From: Patescibacteria group bacterium UBA2772
GTDB taxonomy: Bacteria; Patescibacteriota; Minisyncoccia; Moranbacterales; DUUL01
Direction: 5' to 3'
DNA length: 64,000 nucleotides
Assembly (NCBI GenBank): GCA_002352545.1
Contig: DEIO01000022.1
Span: forward strand, 81,417-145,416
Both the position numbers and the translations under genes were made by a program. The notes below the pieces were generated by a model that did no database searches, was not told the origin of the DNA, and saw only the letters and a program-made list of their open reading frames with translations. The first letter of the stretch is position 1. Each line of letters starts with the position of its first letter. Of this stretch, positions 7,871 to 13,877 are shown piece by piece.

Positions 7871-7885
7871 AAGAGGGATTCGAAC
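7863..7885 (-). other. 23-nt exact copy of the tRNA-Gln 3' end (candidate att remnant)
   Basis: The minus strand of 7863-7885 equals positions 1154-1176, from the last T-stem base through the acceptor 3' strand. Upstream of it the T-stem partner is absent, so this is only a tRNA 3' fragment. The break falls at the T-stem/T-loop border. Relative to the intact tRNA it is inverted rather than a direct repeat, which is atypical for simple attL/attR. Confidence 0.7.
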
Positions 7886-7901
7886 GGACAGTAACGAGGT
7901 A

Positions 7902-7968
7902 GATTATTTTCAGCAGAAAATAATCGTAGCAAGTGCCGACAAGTTCGAGCTGGCGAGGACTTGGCGCT
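7902..7968. repeat. paired hairpins, possible degenerate copy of the 43-nt repeat
   Basis: A perfect 10-bp hairpin (GATTATTTTC, loop AGCA, GAAAATAATC; 7902-7925) is followed by AGTGC/GCGCT and CAAGT/ACTTG stems (7932-7968). The start of the second unit, AGTGCCGACAAGTTCG, resembles the core of the repeat at 4680. The rest diverges, so homology is only suggestive. Confidence 0.4.
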
Positions 7969-8139
7969 GTCCTGGACAAGGAGCCCCAAGGGCGACGCGA
8001 GAGAATCGTTTGAAATTGAAAGATTGCTAATAACGAAGGGATTTTTTGTTTTTGGGGTTGTGGAAGGAATCTCGGATTTTTTTGAAAACAAATTTATCCT
8101 AATTCTTTCCTTAATCCTTTTTCTTGTTCGCTATGAGTT

Positions 8140-8198
8140 AAATCCTAGCCTGCAGTCAAGGGAACGCAATGGACTTGACGGTATTAAGGCTAGAATTT
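8140..8198. repeat. hairpin repeat with 43-nt core (copy 2, inverted)
   Basis: The arms CTAGCCT (8145-8151) and AGGCTAG (8187-8193) are extended by AAAT/ATTT. The inner stem is GTCAAG (8155-8160) with CTTGAC (8174-8179). The reverse complement of copy 1 aligns with it without gaps over 43 nt. Differences are concentrated in the loop and a few stem positions. The arms flanking the core differ between copies yet stay self-complementary, which points to conservation of structure. Confidence 0.7.
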
Positions 8199-8298
8199 GT
8201 TATAAAAGTTTCATTATAAAAAATTTACGCAATATGAAAGAGGTTCTCCTAATATCATGACTGATTCAAAAGCACCCTATTTTCATTATTTTTCAAAT

Positions 8299-8320
8299 AG
8301 TTGCATCTATAGGTACAACT
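8299..8320. repeat. small hairpin followed by AAAAAA
   Basis: AGTTG (8299-8303) pairs with CAACT (8316-8320) and is followed by an A-run. Its loop holds GCATCTATAG, also present in the palindrome at 9297. It may belong to the same hairpin-CTAAAAAA family as 9297-9344 and 36106-36131. Confidence 0.35.
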
Positions 8321-8335
8321 AAAAAATCGGCGTTG

Positions 8336-8357
8336 CTGTCCGCCCGAATCCCTCTTT
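8336..8357 (+). other. degraded tRNA 3'-end fragment
   Basis: The sequence CTGTCCGCCCGAATCCCTCT resembles, in opposite orientation, the tRNA-end remnant together with its left neighbour at 7868-7892. It is followed by an AATAAAAAAC/GTTTTTTATT hairpin (8364-8395), mirroring the tRNA-end-plus-terminator order seen at 7863. Confidence 0.4.
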
Positions 8358-8363
8358 CTCTCT

Positions 8364-8395
8364 AATAAAAAACTTCTACAAAGATGTTTTTTATT
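8364..8395. terminator. A/T-symmetric terminator-like hairpin
   Basis: AATAAAAAAC (8364-8373) pairs with GTTTTTTATT (8386-8395). No gene ends immediately upstream on either strand, so it is likely a leftover of a lost gene or tRNA. Confidence 0.45.
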
Positions 8396-8573
8396 GGTTG
8401 CTGAGACTATGAGGTGAAATTCAAACTTATTTTAAATTGATTGCTTGAATAGTTTATAATTTTCTATCTAACTGTTTTATGATTTTACATCAGAAATACC
8501 TTGGTTGATTGTACTGATTCAGTTTAATAAACAAAGTTAAGGAACTAAAGTTCTCGTCTAATCAATCTATATC

Positions 8574-8602
8574 TTGACAAAATTGGTTATTTATGTTAGC
8601 AT
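8574..8602 (+). promoter_or_regulatory. sigma70-type promoter for the 143-aa orphan gene
   Basis: TTGACA (8574-8579), a 17-nt spacer and TAGCAT (8597-8602) form a consensus-like promoter about 80 nt upstream of the ATG at 8683. Confidence 0.65.
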
Positions 8603-8626
8603 AATAAATATAGCAGTTCTTTTTTA

Positions 8627-8665
8627 GAGGAGAGATCCTCATCATCCCCTAAGCGGGCAACTTAG
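8627..8665 (+). promoter_or_regulatory. two leader hairpins before the 143-aa gene
   Basis: GAGGA-GAGA-TCCTC (8627-8640) and CTAAG-N7-CTTAG (8649-8665) lie between the promoter and a strong AAGGAG ribosome site. The first stem carries an anti-SD-like TCCTC, so it could affect translation. No known riboswitch is recognised. Confidence 0.4.
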
Positions 8666-8682
8666 AGATAAGGAGAAAAACG

Positions 8683-9114
8683 ATGGATTCTAAAATTATC
8701 GTCGAACAATTACTTAAAGGTTCTAGTAATATTGATCTAATGAAAATAGAGATCCATAGACTTGTAAAAATGGTAAAAGGATTTGCATTTATCAGTCATC
8801 ATTGCACATGTTGTTCAGATAAAAGTATTTATGTAACATTTAAGTCTGAGTGTGGTTCCTGTGAATGGATTATAAGAGGGCATATAGGGTCAATGAACAA
8901 AGAAAAGAATATAATTAATATTGAGTGTCAGGTGACGAAAGATCTTGTGAAACGTTTAGCCTACGAAGACAGTGGGAATCGCCTTTTCCCTTCAGATACG
9001 ACTCAGAATGTTTATGAAGGTCTCCCGGTTTTAATTAAAGGTGTGATTGAAATTTTTCCGGAAATAGAATCTTTTTGGAAGTATTTGGTGGAAGCTTCTA
9101 AAGCAAAACTGTAA
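8683..9114 (+). CDS. hypothetical protein, 143 aa, free-standing unit
   Basis: I do not recognise this protein. It is soluble and has a cysteine cluster HHCTCCSDKSIYVTFKSECGSCEWII at about residues 45-70 that could bind metal, with an Ile/Glu-rich C-terminus. The ATG is fixed by a textbook AAGGAG 9 nt upstream, rare in this window. It has its own promoter, a structured leader and its own terminator, so it is monocistronic. It stands between two tRNA-end fragments, so it may be cargo of a separate insertion. Confidence 0.7.
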   Translation: MDSKIIVEQLLKGSSNIDLMKIEIHRLVKMVKGFAFISHHCTCCSDKSIYVTFKSECGSCEWIIRGHIGSMNKEKNIINIECQVTKDLVKRLAYEDSGNRLFPSDTTQNVYEGLPVLIKGVIEIFPEIESFWKYLVEASKAKL

Positions 9115-9119
9115 CAATT

Positions 9120-9157
9120 CGCCGAATAAGGACATAGTTCTTGTTCGGTGATTTTTT
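9120..9157 (+). terminator. rho-independent terminator after the 143-aa gene
   Basis: A 13-bp stem (9120-9132 with 9138-9150, including G-T pairs) is followed by a run of T. It lies 5 nt after the stop. Confidence 0.8.
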
Positions 9158-9251
9158 TATTTTCGAATGGCAATTGTGTTTTAATTTAAACGGATACTCT
9201 CGTGTCGCCTAAAACTGAAACATTGCTAATAGAAACTAATGTCTTTTTTGC

Positions 9252-9274
9252 TGTTGGAGGAGAGGGATTCGAAC
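9252..9274 (-). other. second tRNA 3'-end fragment
   Basis: The minus strand reads GTTCGAATCCCTC followed by TCCTCCAACA: a T-loop, T-stem 3' strand and acceptor end without the matching 5' half. It is preceded on the plus strand by GTCTTTTTTGCTGTTGG, identical to the flank of the fragment at 7863. It therefore marks a related but different tRNA or att event. The surrounding gap 9158-9351 has no ORF. Confidence 0.55.
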
Positions 9275-9296
9275 GAGTAGCAGTAAAATAGATTTC

Positions 9297-9344
9297 GTAG
9301 ATGCATCTATAGAGACTTCTATAGATGCATCTACAGAAGTCTCT
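9297..9344. repeat. two mutually exclusive hairpins (17-bp and 10-bp stems)
   Basis: Positions 9297-9313 and 9318-9334 form a perfect 17-bp stem with a 4-nt loop. Alternatively AGAGACTTCT (9311-9320) pairs with AGAAGTCTCT (9335-9344). The two folds share bases, so only one can form. Positions 9307-9327 recur exactly at 36106-36126 upstream of the AbrB-like gene, and both are followed by CTAAAAAA. Confidence 0.6.
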
Positions 9345-9351
9345 AAAAAAC

Positions 9352-9381
9352 AAAAAAGGCATAAGTCGTTAATAAATGCCT
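9352..9381 (-). terminator. terminator of the first GNAT gene
   Basis: On the minus strand AGGCAT and ATGCCT form a stem ending in TTTTTT, about 30 nt past the GNAT stop. Confidence 0.7.
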
Positions 9382-9409
9382 TCTATGTTTTAACCTGTGA
9401 ATTTATAAG

Positions 9410-9829
9410 TTAAAATTGTTTTGTGAAAAATCCTGTTTTATAAAGAACGAATCCTCGTGATTTGTAGAGGTCTTTTGCCTTGTTTCTTTTCTCCGAACTG
9501 GTTAGTGTGATACAATTAACACTACGCTTCCTTGCCTCCTCAATTAAGGAGTCAAGGAGAAATGCCCCAAGTCCTTTTTTGCGGAATCTATGAGCTACGA
9601 TAATATCTTCGATAACTCCGACAAGACCTTTTAGTGAAGATTGATAGAATGAGATTGATCCAAATGCAATGATTTGGCCCTCTGTTTCTGTGATAAAGCC
9701 AAAAAAATTGGGGTCAGCAACTAGTTTCTTGATATCACCTAATGGCTTTTTACTTGCAATCAATTGCTTTAAAAGAGCTTTCCAGTGAGCTTCGTCTCCA
9801 ACTTGTAGTTTTCTTGAAAAAAATTTCAC
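9410..9829 (-). CDS. GNAT family N-acetyltransferase, paralogue 1
   Basis: This 139-aa single-domain protein has motif A of GCN5-related acetyltransferases: VIEDIIVAHRFRKKGLGAFLL, with the R-x-x-G-x-G acetyl-CoA pyrophosphate loop at about residues 83-88. It also has the C-terminal RGFVLYKTGFF strand. The substrate is unknown. A gapless paralogue of equal length is encoded at 13319-13738. The ATG at 9829 fits the paralogue's start. It is transcribed alone and ends at its own terminator. Confidence 0.88.
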   Translation of the reverse strand: MKFFSRKLQVGDEAHWKALLKQLIASKKPLGDIKKLVADPNFFGFITETEGQIIAFGSISFYQSSLKGLVGVIEDIIVAHRFRKKGLGAFLLDSLIEEARKRSVNCITLTSSEKRNKAKDLYKSRGFVLYKTGFFTKQF

Positions 9830-10006
9830 GAACTCCTCCTTTTGTTATGAGTTATTGGAAGTACAATCAACTTATTGTTCCATATGATTTAAATAAAAGC
9901 AATTATAGGAGAAGGGGTATATTGAAGTTTGAAAACTCGAAAAGTATTTTTTCGTACAAAAGAGTATAAGTTAGACGTGCTTTGTAAAAAATAAACTTAG
10001 ATAAAA

Positions 10007-10705
10007 ATGAAAAAAATGCTGAAACTGAAAAGTTTTTATAAATTGGGATTTTTTGTTCTGGGCATAGGAACATTGTTTTTCTGTTTGACAATGGCTGCGA
10101 GTGCTGACTCTCAAACGCCAAGGGGAATGGGCGGACCTCCAACAGAGACACTGGAGGCTTGCGCAAGTTCTACGAAGGGTGATAGTTGTTCCTTTAGTTC
10201 TAATGGCGAAAATTTGGAAGGTAATTGTGAATCTAGTCCTAGAGATGAGAAATTGGTTTGTCGGCCAGAAGGAGTTGGTGCTGGTGGCGGTAAAATGCAG
10301 GGACAAAAAAGAGGGGAGATGAGAAATGGTGGAATTAATCAAAAAGAGGAAGTCGATGAGGCTAACCGGAGACAAAGAAATAGCAACGTCGATCAAAGAA
10401 CTGCCTATCAAAGGAATAATTCACTCAAAGTTATCAATAAAGTAGAGAAAATAATTGTTTATCTAGAAGGTAACAGCATTGATGCCGCTGATATCAAAAT
10501 CCAACTTGGAATTTTTGAGTCTAAGACGGATGATTTGATCGCTGCCTATGCTAAGCACGTTGAATTGAAAGAAAGCTCTGAAGAATCAAGTGTTGATATC
10601 GAAACCGCTAAGGAGGAGATAAGAGTTTTTGCTAAAAGTGCAAAAACATATTTCATAGAGATATTGAAACCAACAATCCAAAGCTCTTTGGCAGAATTAA
10701 CTTAA
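10007..10705 (+). CDS. secreted protein with Cys-containing EAC-x-GDSCSF motif
   Basis: The 232-aa precursor has a signal peptide (about residues 1-34, ending TMAASADS). A Cys-bearing segment follows, LEACASSTKGDSCSF...GNCESS...LVCRPEG, a pattern seen in various secreted environmental bacterial proteins. Then come a Gly/Arg/Asn-rich low-complexity linker and a helical C-terminal region. The four Cys probably form disulfides outside the membrane. Function unknown. The next gene starts 13 nt downstream. Confidence 0.65.
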   Translation: MKKMLKLKSFYKLGFFVLGIGTLFFCLTMAASADSQTPRGMGGPPTETLEACASSTKGDSCSFSSNGENLEGNCESSPRDEKLVCRPEGVGAGGGKMQGQKRGEMRNGGINQKEEVDEANRRQRNSNVDQRTAYQRNNSLKVINKVEKIIVYLEGNSIDAADIKIQLGIFESKTDDLIAAYAKHVELKESSEESSVDIETAKEEIRVFAKSAKTYFIEILKPTIQSSLAELT

Positions 10706-10718
10706 ATTAAAAAGGATA

Positions 10719-11039
10719 ATGAAAAATATAATTTTAGGAACAATTTTATTTATACTTATAGGGGCTTTTATGAGCGCTATATACTATGTTGTAGTAATCG
10801 ACAAGAAAGCTAAAAGTGAAAGGGAGTTGTTGAAATCACAGGACGCAATAATAAAGATAGAAGAAGAAAAAAGGGCTCAAGAAGCCCACGAAAGAGCAGA
10901 TATGGAAGAGAAGGCTTTAAATAGGGTTAAGTCTGTAGAGGTGAAAGAAATTGTTGATATCAAAAGCAAAGAAGATGCTCAAGAGGTTTTGAAGGAAGCT
11001 GATGAGATAGTGGACAAGATGGATAATATTTCTTTTTGA
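10719..11039 (+). CDS. hypothetical single-pass membrane protein with coiled coil, 106 aa
   Basis: One N-terminal membrane helix (residues 3-25, IILGTILFILIGAFMSAIYYVVV) is followed by a Lys/Glu-rich coiled coil of about 75 residues. No enzyme motif is seen. It follows the secreted Cys protein by 13 nt, suggesting joint expression at the cell envelope. It ends with TGA, one of the lines of evidence for the standard code. The gap to the next gene (11040-11272) holds only a promoter and leader. Confidence 0.6.
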   Translation: MKNIILGTILFILIGAFMSAIYYVVVIDKKAKSERELLKSQDAIIKIEEEKRAQEAHERADMEEKALNRVKSVEVKEIVDIKSKEDAQEVLKEADEIVDKMDNISF

Positions 11040-11136
11040 TTTTTTAAAAAGTCCATATAGTAACAGGTCTAGGCGCTTAATAGCATCACTAAAATGCCTT
11101 AGAAACAGGATAAATAATTTGTTTGTGAAAAATAGC

Positions 11137-11165
11137 TTGACTTTTTTCTTTAATAGTTGTATAAA
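11137..11165 (+). promoter_or_regulatory. promoter of the RRM protein gene
   Basis: TTGACT (11137-11142), 17 nt and TATAAA (11160-11165) form a strong promoter. The transcript would have a leader of about 100 nt, as is common for cold-inducible RNA-binding proteins; this regulation is inferred. Confidence 0.65.
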
Positions 11166-11272
11166 TAGTCATCAGTAAGATTCTTGTTTACTTTTCTTTA
11201 GGTTATATAAAGGTAGGTCTAAAAAATAAGATACTTGGTCGACTTGCTTACTAATTAACAAAGAAGAATACT

Positions 11273-11584
11273 ATGGCAAAAAAATTATACGTAGGTGGAA
11301 TATCTTACGACACAAACCAAGAAGCTCTTGAAGAATATTTTGCAGGAGCTGGAACTGTTGAAAGTGCTGTTATTATCATGGATAGAGATACAGGTCGTTC
11401 AAAAGGTTTTGGTTTTGTTGAAATGTCAACAGACGAAGAAGCTACTTCTGCTATTGAAATGTTTGACGGTCAAGAACTTGACGGTCGTGAACTAAAGGTT
11501 AACGAGGCTCGTCCTCGTGAAGAACGTCCACGAAGTGGAGGTTTCAACCGAAATGGTGGGAATGATAGAGGAGGAAGATACTAA
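11273..11584 (+). CDS. RRM-type RNA-binding protein, 103 aa
   Basis: It has one RNA-recognition motif: RNP2 LYVGGI at residues 4-9 and RNP1 KGFGFVEM near residue 43, followed by GRELKVNEARPREERP. A short Arg/Gly-rich tail (SGGFNRNGGNDRGGRY) resembles bacterial and cyanobacterial Rbp proteins. It binds single-stranded RNA and is often cold-induced, acting as an RNA chaperone. It has its own promoter and terminator. The family call is certain; the RNA targets are unknown. Confidence 0.93.
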   Translation: MAKKLYVGGISYDTNQEALEEYFAGAGTVESAVIIMDRDTGRSKGFGFVEMSTDEEATSAIEMFDGQELDGRELKVNEARPREERPRSGGFNRNGGNDRGGRY

Positions 11585-11602
11585 GCAATTAGGTCTTTTT
11601 AC

Positions 11603-11633
11603 AAAAAACACTAGCTTAGGCTAGTGTTTTTTT
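11603..11633 (+). terminator. terminator of the RRM gene
   Basis: AAAAAACACTAGC (11603-11615), loop TTAG and GCTAGTGTTTTTTT (11620-11633). Confidence 0.88.
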
Positions 11634-11705
11634 GTTACATTTTTTTGCTGAAAATAGATTTTTACTTAAATATAGAGACTGATATAATAAATAATTCAAC
11701 TCAAA

Positions 11706-12123
11706 ATGGCATTCTTATTTTGTCTTTTTCTCCTGTTCAGAAATTCAGCTAATAGGAAAAACGGAAGGTTGAATAAAACACAAATTCAGCTGGATTTTTT
11801 GAAGCAGGAACTTCTAAATCAGTCAAGAAGGTTATCGGAGATAGAAAATAAACTTTCGATTGTAAGCGACAATGAGTCTTTGACAAATAACTTTGAAAAA
11901 GAGAATCCGAAAAGTGTTCTTATTGAAAAACCCTTGCAGCAAAATGATGAGATTGGGAGGTATAGCATTGCTTGGAATAGCTATTTCTAAAATACTCTTA
12001 TATGATTTGTGGAGCTTGGGAACGCTTTATAGAATCATTTCGTCGATTAGTTCGGGAACCGTTTTTTTGGTAATCTCCTATAATTATCAGAAATATAAAG
12101 ATAAAATAAGAGAAATAGTATAG
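11706..12123 (+). pseudogene. DUF2339 membrane protein remnant, internally deleted and frameshifted
   Basis: The first frame (11706-11990) encodes an N-terminal membrane helix and a coiled coil (LDFLKQELLNQSRRLSEIENKL), as at the start of DUF2339 proteins. A second frame picks up at about 11945 and encodes GIALLGIAISKILLYDLWSLGTLYRII...YNYQKYKDK, the characteristic C-terminus of the same family. The many central membrane segments are missing and the two pieces are out of frame. This is best explained by a large deletion. A functional short membrane protein from the second frame is possible but less likely. Confidence 0.7.
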
Positions 12124-12163
12124 TTTGTTTAGAACAATGTCGTGGCTTTTGAATGAATTTTTT

Positions 12164-12204
12164 ATAACAAAAAACACCTTTTTAAATAGGTGTTTTTTTG
12201 TTAT
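12164..12204. terminator. bidirectional terminator
   Basis: TAACAAAAAACACCT pairs with AGGTGTTTTTTTGTTA around a short A/T loop. It serves the DUF2339 remnant (+) and the ATP-grasp gene (-), which end on either side. Confidence 0.85.
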
Positions 12205-12216
12205 TTTAAGAAAAGT

Positions 12217-13101
12217 TTATTTTGCAATAGCTTTTATTTGAGAAGATAAGAAATCATAAGCTCCATTAATTTCACTAGTTTCTGATTCTTCTGAAGTAAG
12301 TCCAGGTCTTCGATTAACCTCCATGATATAAGGATTTTTTGTATTTTTGTCTATGATTATATCAGATCTTGACCATGATAGTCCTAATAATTTGCTTGAT
12401 TTCAATGCCATTTCCTTTATTTTTTCAGGAATATCACAAGGACGAACAAAGACTTCTTCTGCACCGTTACAAGTGTTGTTTCTGAATTCGCCATCGCATG
12501 GGTAGCTTTTTTCTCCAGATACAACTTTGCCATTTGCAACCATAATACCCCAATCATAATCATTAGGGATATATTTTTGGAGTAGGTATTTTTTGTGTTT
12601 AGGAAGTTTTTTAATTTCTTCAAGCAGGTCTTCCTTTGTTTCAACGAGTACAGAGTGTGCACCTCTTGAACCTCTTGTATCTTTTATAACCAATGGATAA
12701 CCGCAAATTTCATTGATAATATCGATGCTTTTCTCAAAGTCTTTGTGTCCCAAAAACAAAGTGTCAGGAGCTTGAATTCCGTTTAATGCAAAAATTGCAT
12801 GATCAGTTACCTTAGAAGTTCCTTTTTCTACGTATGTACAAGGTGTTTTTGATTTTTTTAAGTAGAGTTTGATTGCATAGGCTAAGTCTCTAGAAGTCCA
12901 AGATGAAGATAACCATACAAGTGAAAAGTCACGTAAGTCGACTCCATCGTGTTTGATTGTGAGCGTATTATTTTGAAAGGCAAATTCGATGTTTTTAAAT
13001 TTACCTTCAACTATGTCTACAACAAAAGGGAATTTTTTTGCGACCTGAGAGATATTCTCTACAGAGGGTAATGCTAGTATTTTAAAGTTTTTTTGTTGCA
13101 T
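12217..13101 (-). CDS. RimK-type ATP-grasp ligase
   Basis: The 294-aa protein has the ATP-grasp layout. CGYPLVIKDTRGSRGAHSVLV (about residues 135-155) contains the ATP-binding Lys and Gly-rich loop, followed by LLQKYIPNDYDWGIMVANGKV. The metal-binding end is LSWSRSDIIIDKNTKNPYIMEVNRRPGL, with the E-x-N pair. Such enzymes join an amino acid or peptide to a carboxylate (RimK, glutathione-synthase and related ligases). The substrate cannot be told. It stands alone between terminators. The 217-nt gap upstream (13102-13318) shows nothing further. Confidence 0.82.
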   Translation of the reverse strand: MQQKNFKILALPSVENISQVAKKFPFVVDIVEGKFKNIEFAFQNNTLTIKHDGVDLRDFSLVWLSSSWTSRDLAYAIKLYLKKSKTPCTYVEKGTSKVTDHAIFALNGIQAPDTLFLGHKDFEKSIDIINEICGYPLVIKDTRGSRGAHSVLVETKEDLLEEIKKLPKHKKYLLQKYIPNDYDWGIMVANGKVVSGEKSYPCDGEFRNNTCNGAEEVFVRPCDIPEKIKEMALKSSKLLGLSWSRSDIIIDKNTKNPYIMEVNRRPGLTSEESETSEINGAYDFLSSQIKAIAK

Positions 13102-13318
13102 AGTAAGTTTTCTAATAATAAAAAGGCCTTTAGAGCCTCAATCGTTCATGATATTCGCTTGTGGTTAAAGTTTATCTTCGATACGAATGTTTAAAACAAA
13201 TGATAAGTATTTTAATTTTATAATTAATTTAGGTTTTTGTCAAGTTATGTGTGCTAAATATCCCCATATTTATTGGGTTTTCACTGTAGGAAATTGTTTT
13301 TTGTCTATCTCCTTCCCG

Positions 13319-13738
13319 TTACAATTTTTTGGTAAAAAATCCAGTATCGTATAGCTCGAAACCAATTTTTTCATAGATTGCTCGAGCCTTTTTTCTGTTT
13401 GGATTGCTGGTGAGTGTGATTAATTTCGCATGTCTTTTATTTGCTTCTTGTAGGAGCGATTTCATAAGTTCCTTTCCGAGTCCTTGTCCGCGATATCCTT
13501 TGTCTACAATTATATCCTCTATAACGCCTGTTAATCCCTTGAAAGAAGAACTGAAGAAGGAAATGGACCCAAAGCCCACAATTTCTTTATTATTCTCTAA
13601 GACTAAGCCATAAAATGCTGAGTTGTTGGTTAAATCTCTAATTTCCCCAAGTGGTTTTTTGTTTGAATTTAATTGACTTAATAATTTTCCCCAAGCTTCT
13701 TTGTCAGAAACTTTCAATCTCCTTTTTGATACTTCCAT
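13319..13738 (-). CDS. GNAT family N-acetyltransferase, paralogue 2
   Basis: It is 139 aa and aligns without gaps to the product of 9410-9829. Shared stretches include KKPLG, GFGSISF/AFGSISF, GVIEDIIV, GLG, ITLTS and TGFFTK. Acetyl-CoA loop: YRGQGLG at about residues 82-88. The substrate is unknown. Both copies lie on the minus strand, about 3.5 kb apart, each as a single gene. Divergence is spread along the whole length, so the duplication is not recent. Confidence 0.88.
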   Translation of the reverse strand: MEVSKRRLKVSDKEAWGKLLSQLNSNKKPLGEIRDLTNNSAFYGLVLENNKEIVGFGSISFFSSSFKGLTGVIEDIIVDKGYRGQGLGKELMKSLLQEANKRHAKLITLTSNPNRKKARAIYEKIGFELYDTGFFTKKL

Positions 13739-13843
13739 TTGAGTTTTGTTTTAATGCTTTCTTATATTTTGACTAAATAACCTTAAAAAATCAACTAGTT
13801 TAGAATAATTTTTATATTTGGTGCATACTAGTTAATTATTTGT

Positions 13844-13849
13844 TATAAT
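13844..13849 (+). promoter_or_regulatory. extended -10 promoter before the metallophosphoesterase
   Basis: TGTTATAAT at 13841-13849 is an extended -10 element, 29 nt before the TTG start. No clear -35 is seen at 17 nt. Confidence 0.5.
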
Positions 13850-13877
13850 TTAGATATCTATTTTTAAAATAAATATT

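Larger units (their letters stand above)
7740..8573. other. gene-poor tract with tRNA-end fragments and hairpin repeats
   Basis: No credible protein lies here. ORFs at 7786-8091 (-) and 7961-8260 (+) run through the repeats and look incidental. The tract holds a terminator hairpin (7817-7870), an inverted copy of the tRNA-Gln 3' end (7863-7885), hairpins at 7902-7968, the second 43-nt-core repeat (8140-8198), a small hairpin (8299-8320), a degraded tRNA-end fragment (8336-8357) and a terminator-like hairpin (8364-8395). It looks like the decayed right edge of the integrated island. Confidence 0.6.

Noticed and set aside
7786..8091. 101-aa minus-strand ORF
   Set aside because: It crosses the terminator hairpin and the tRNA-end fragment; chance frame.
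7961..8260. 99-aa plus-strand ORF
   Set aside because: It runs through the hairpin repeat at 8140-8198, has no ribosome site and no protein-like composition.
11295..11495. 66-aa Leu-rich ORF inside the RRM gene
   Set aside because: It is a shadow frame of a well-supported RRM protein.
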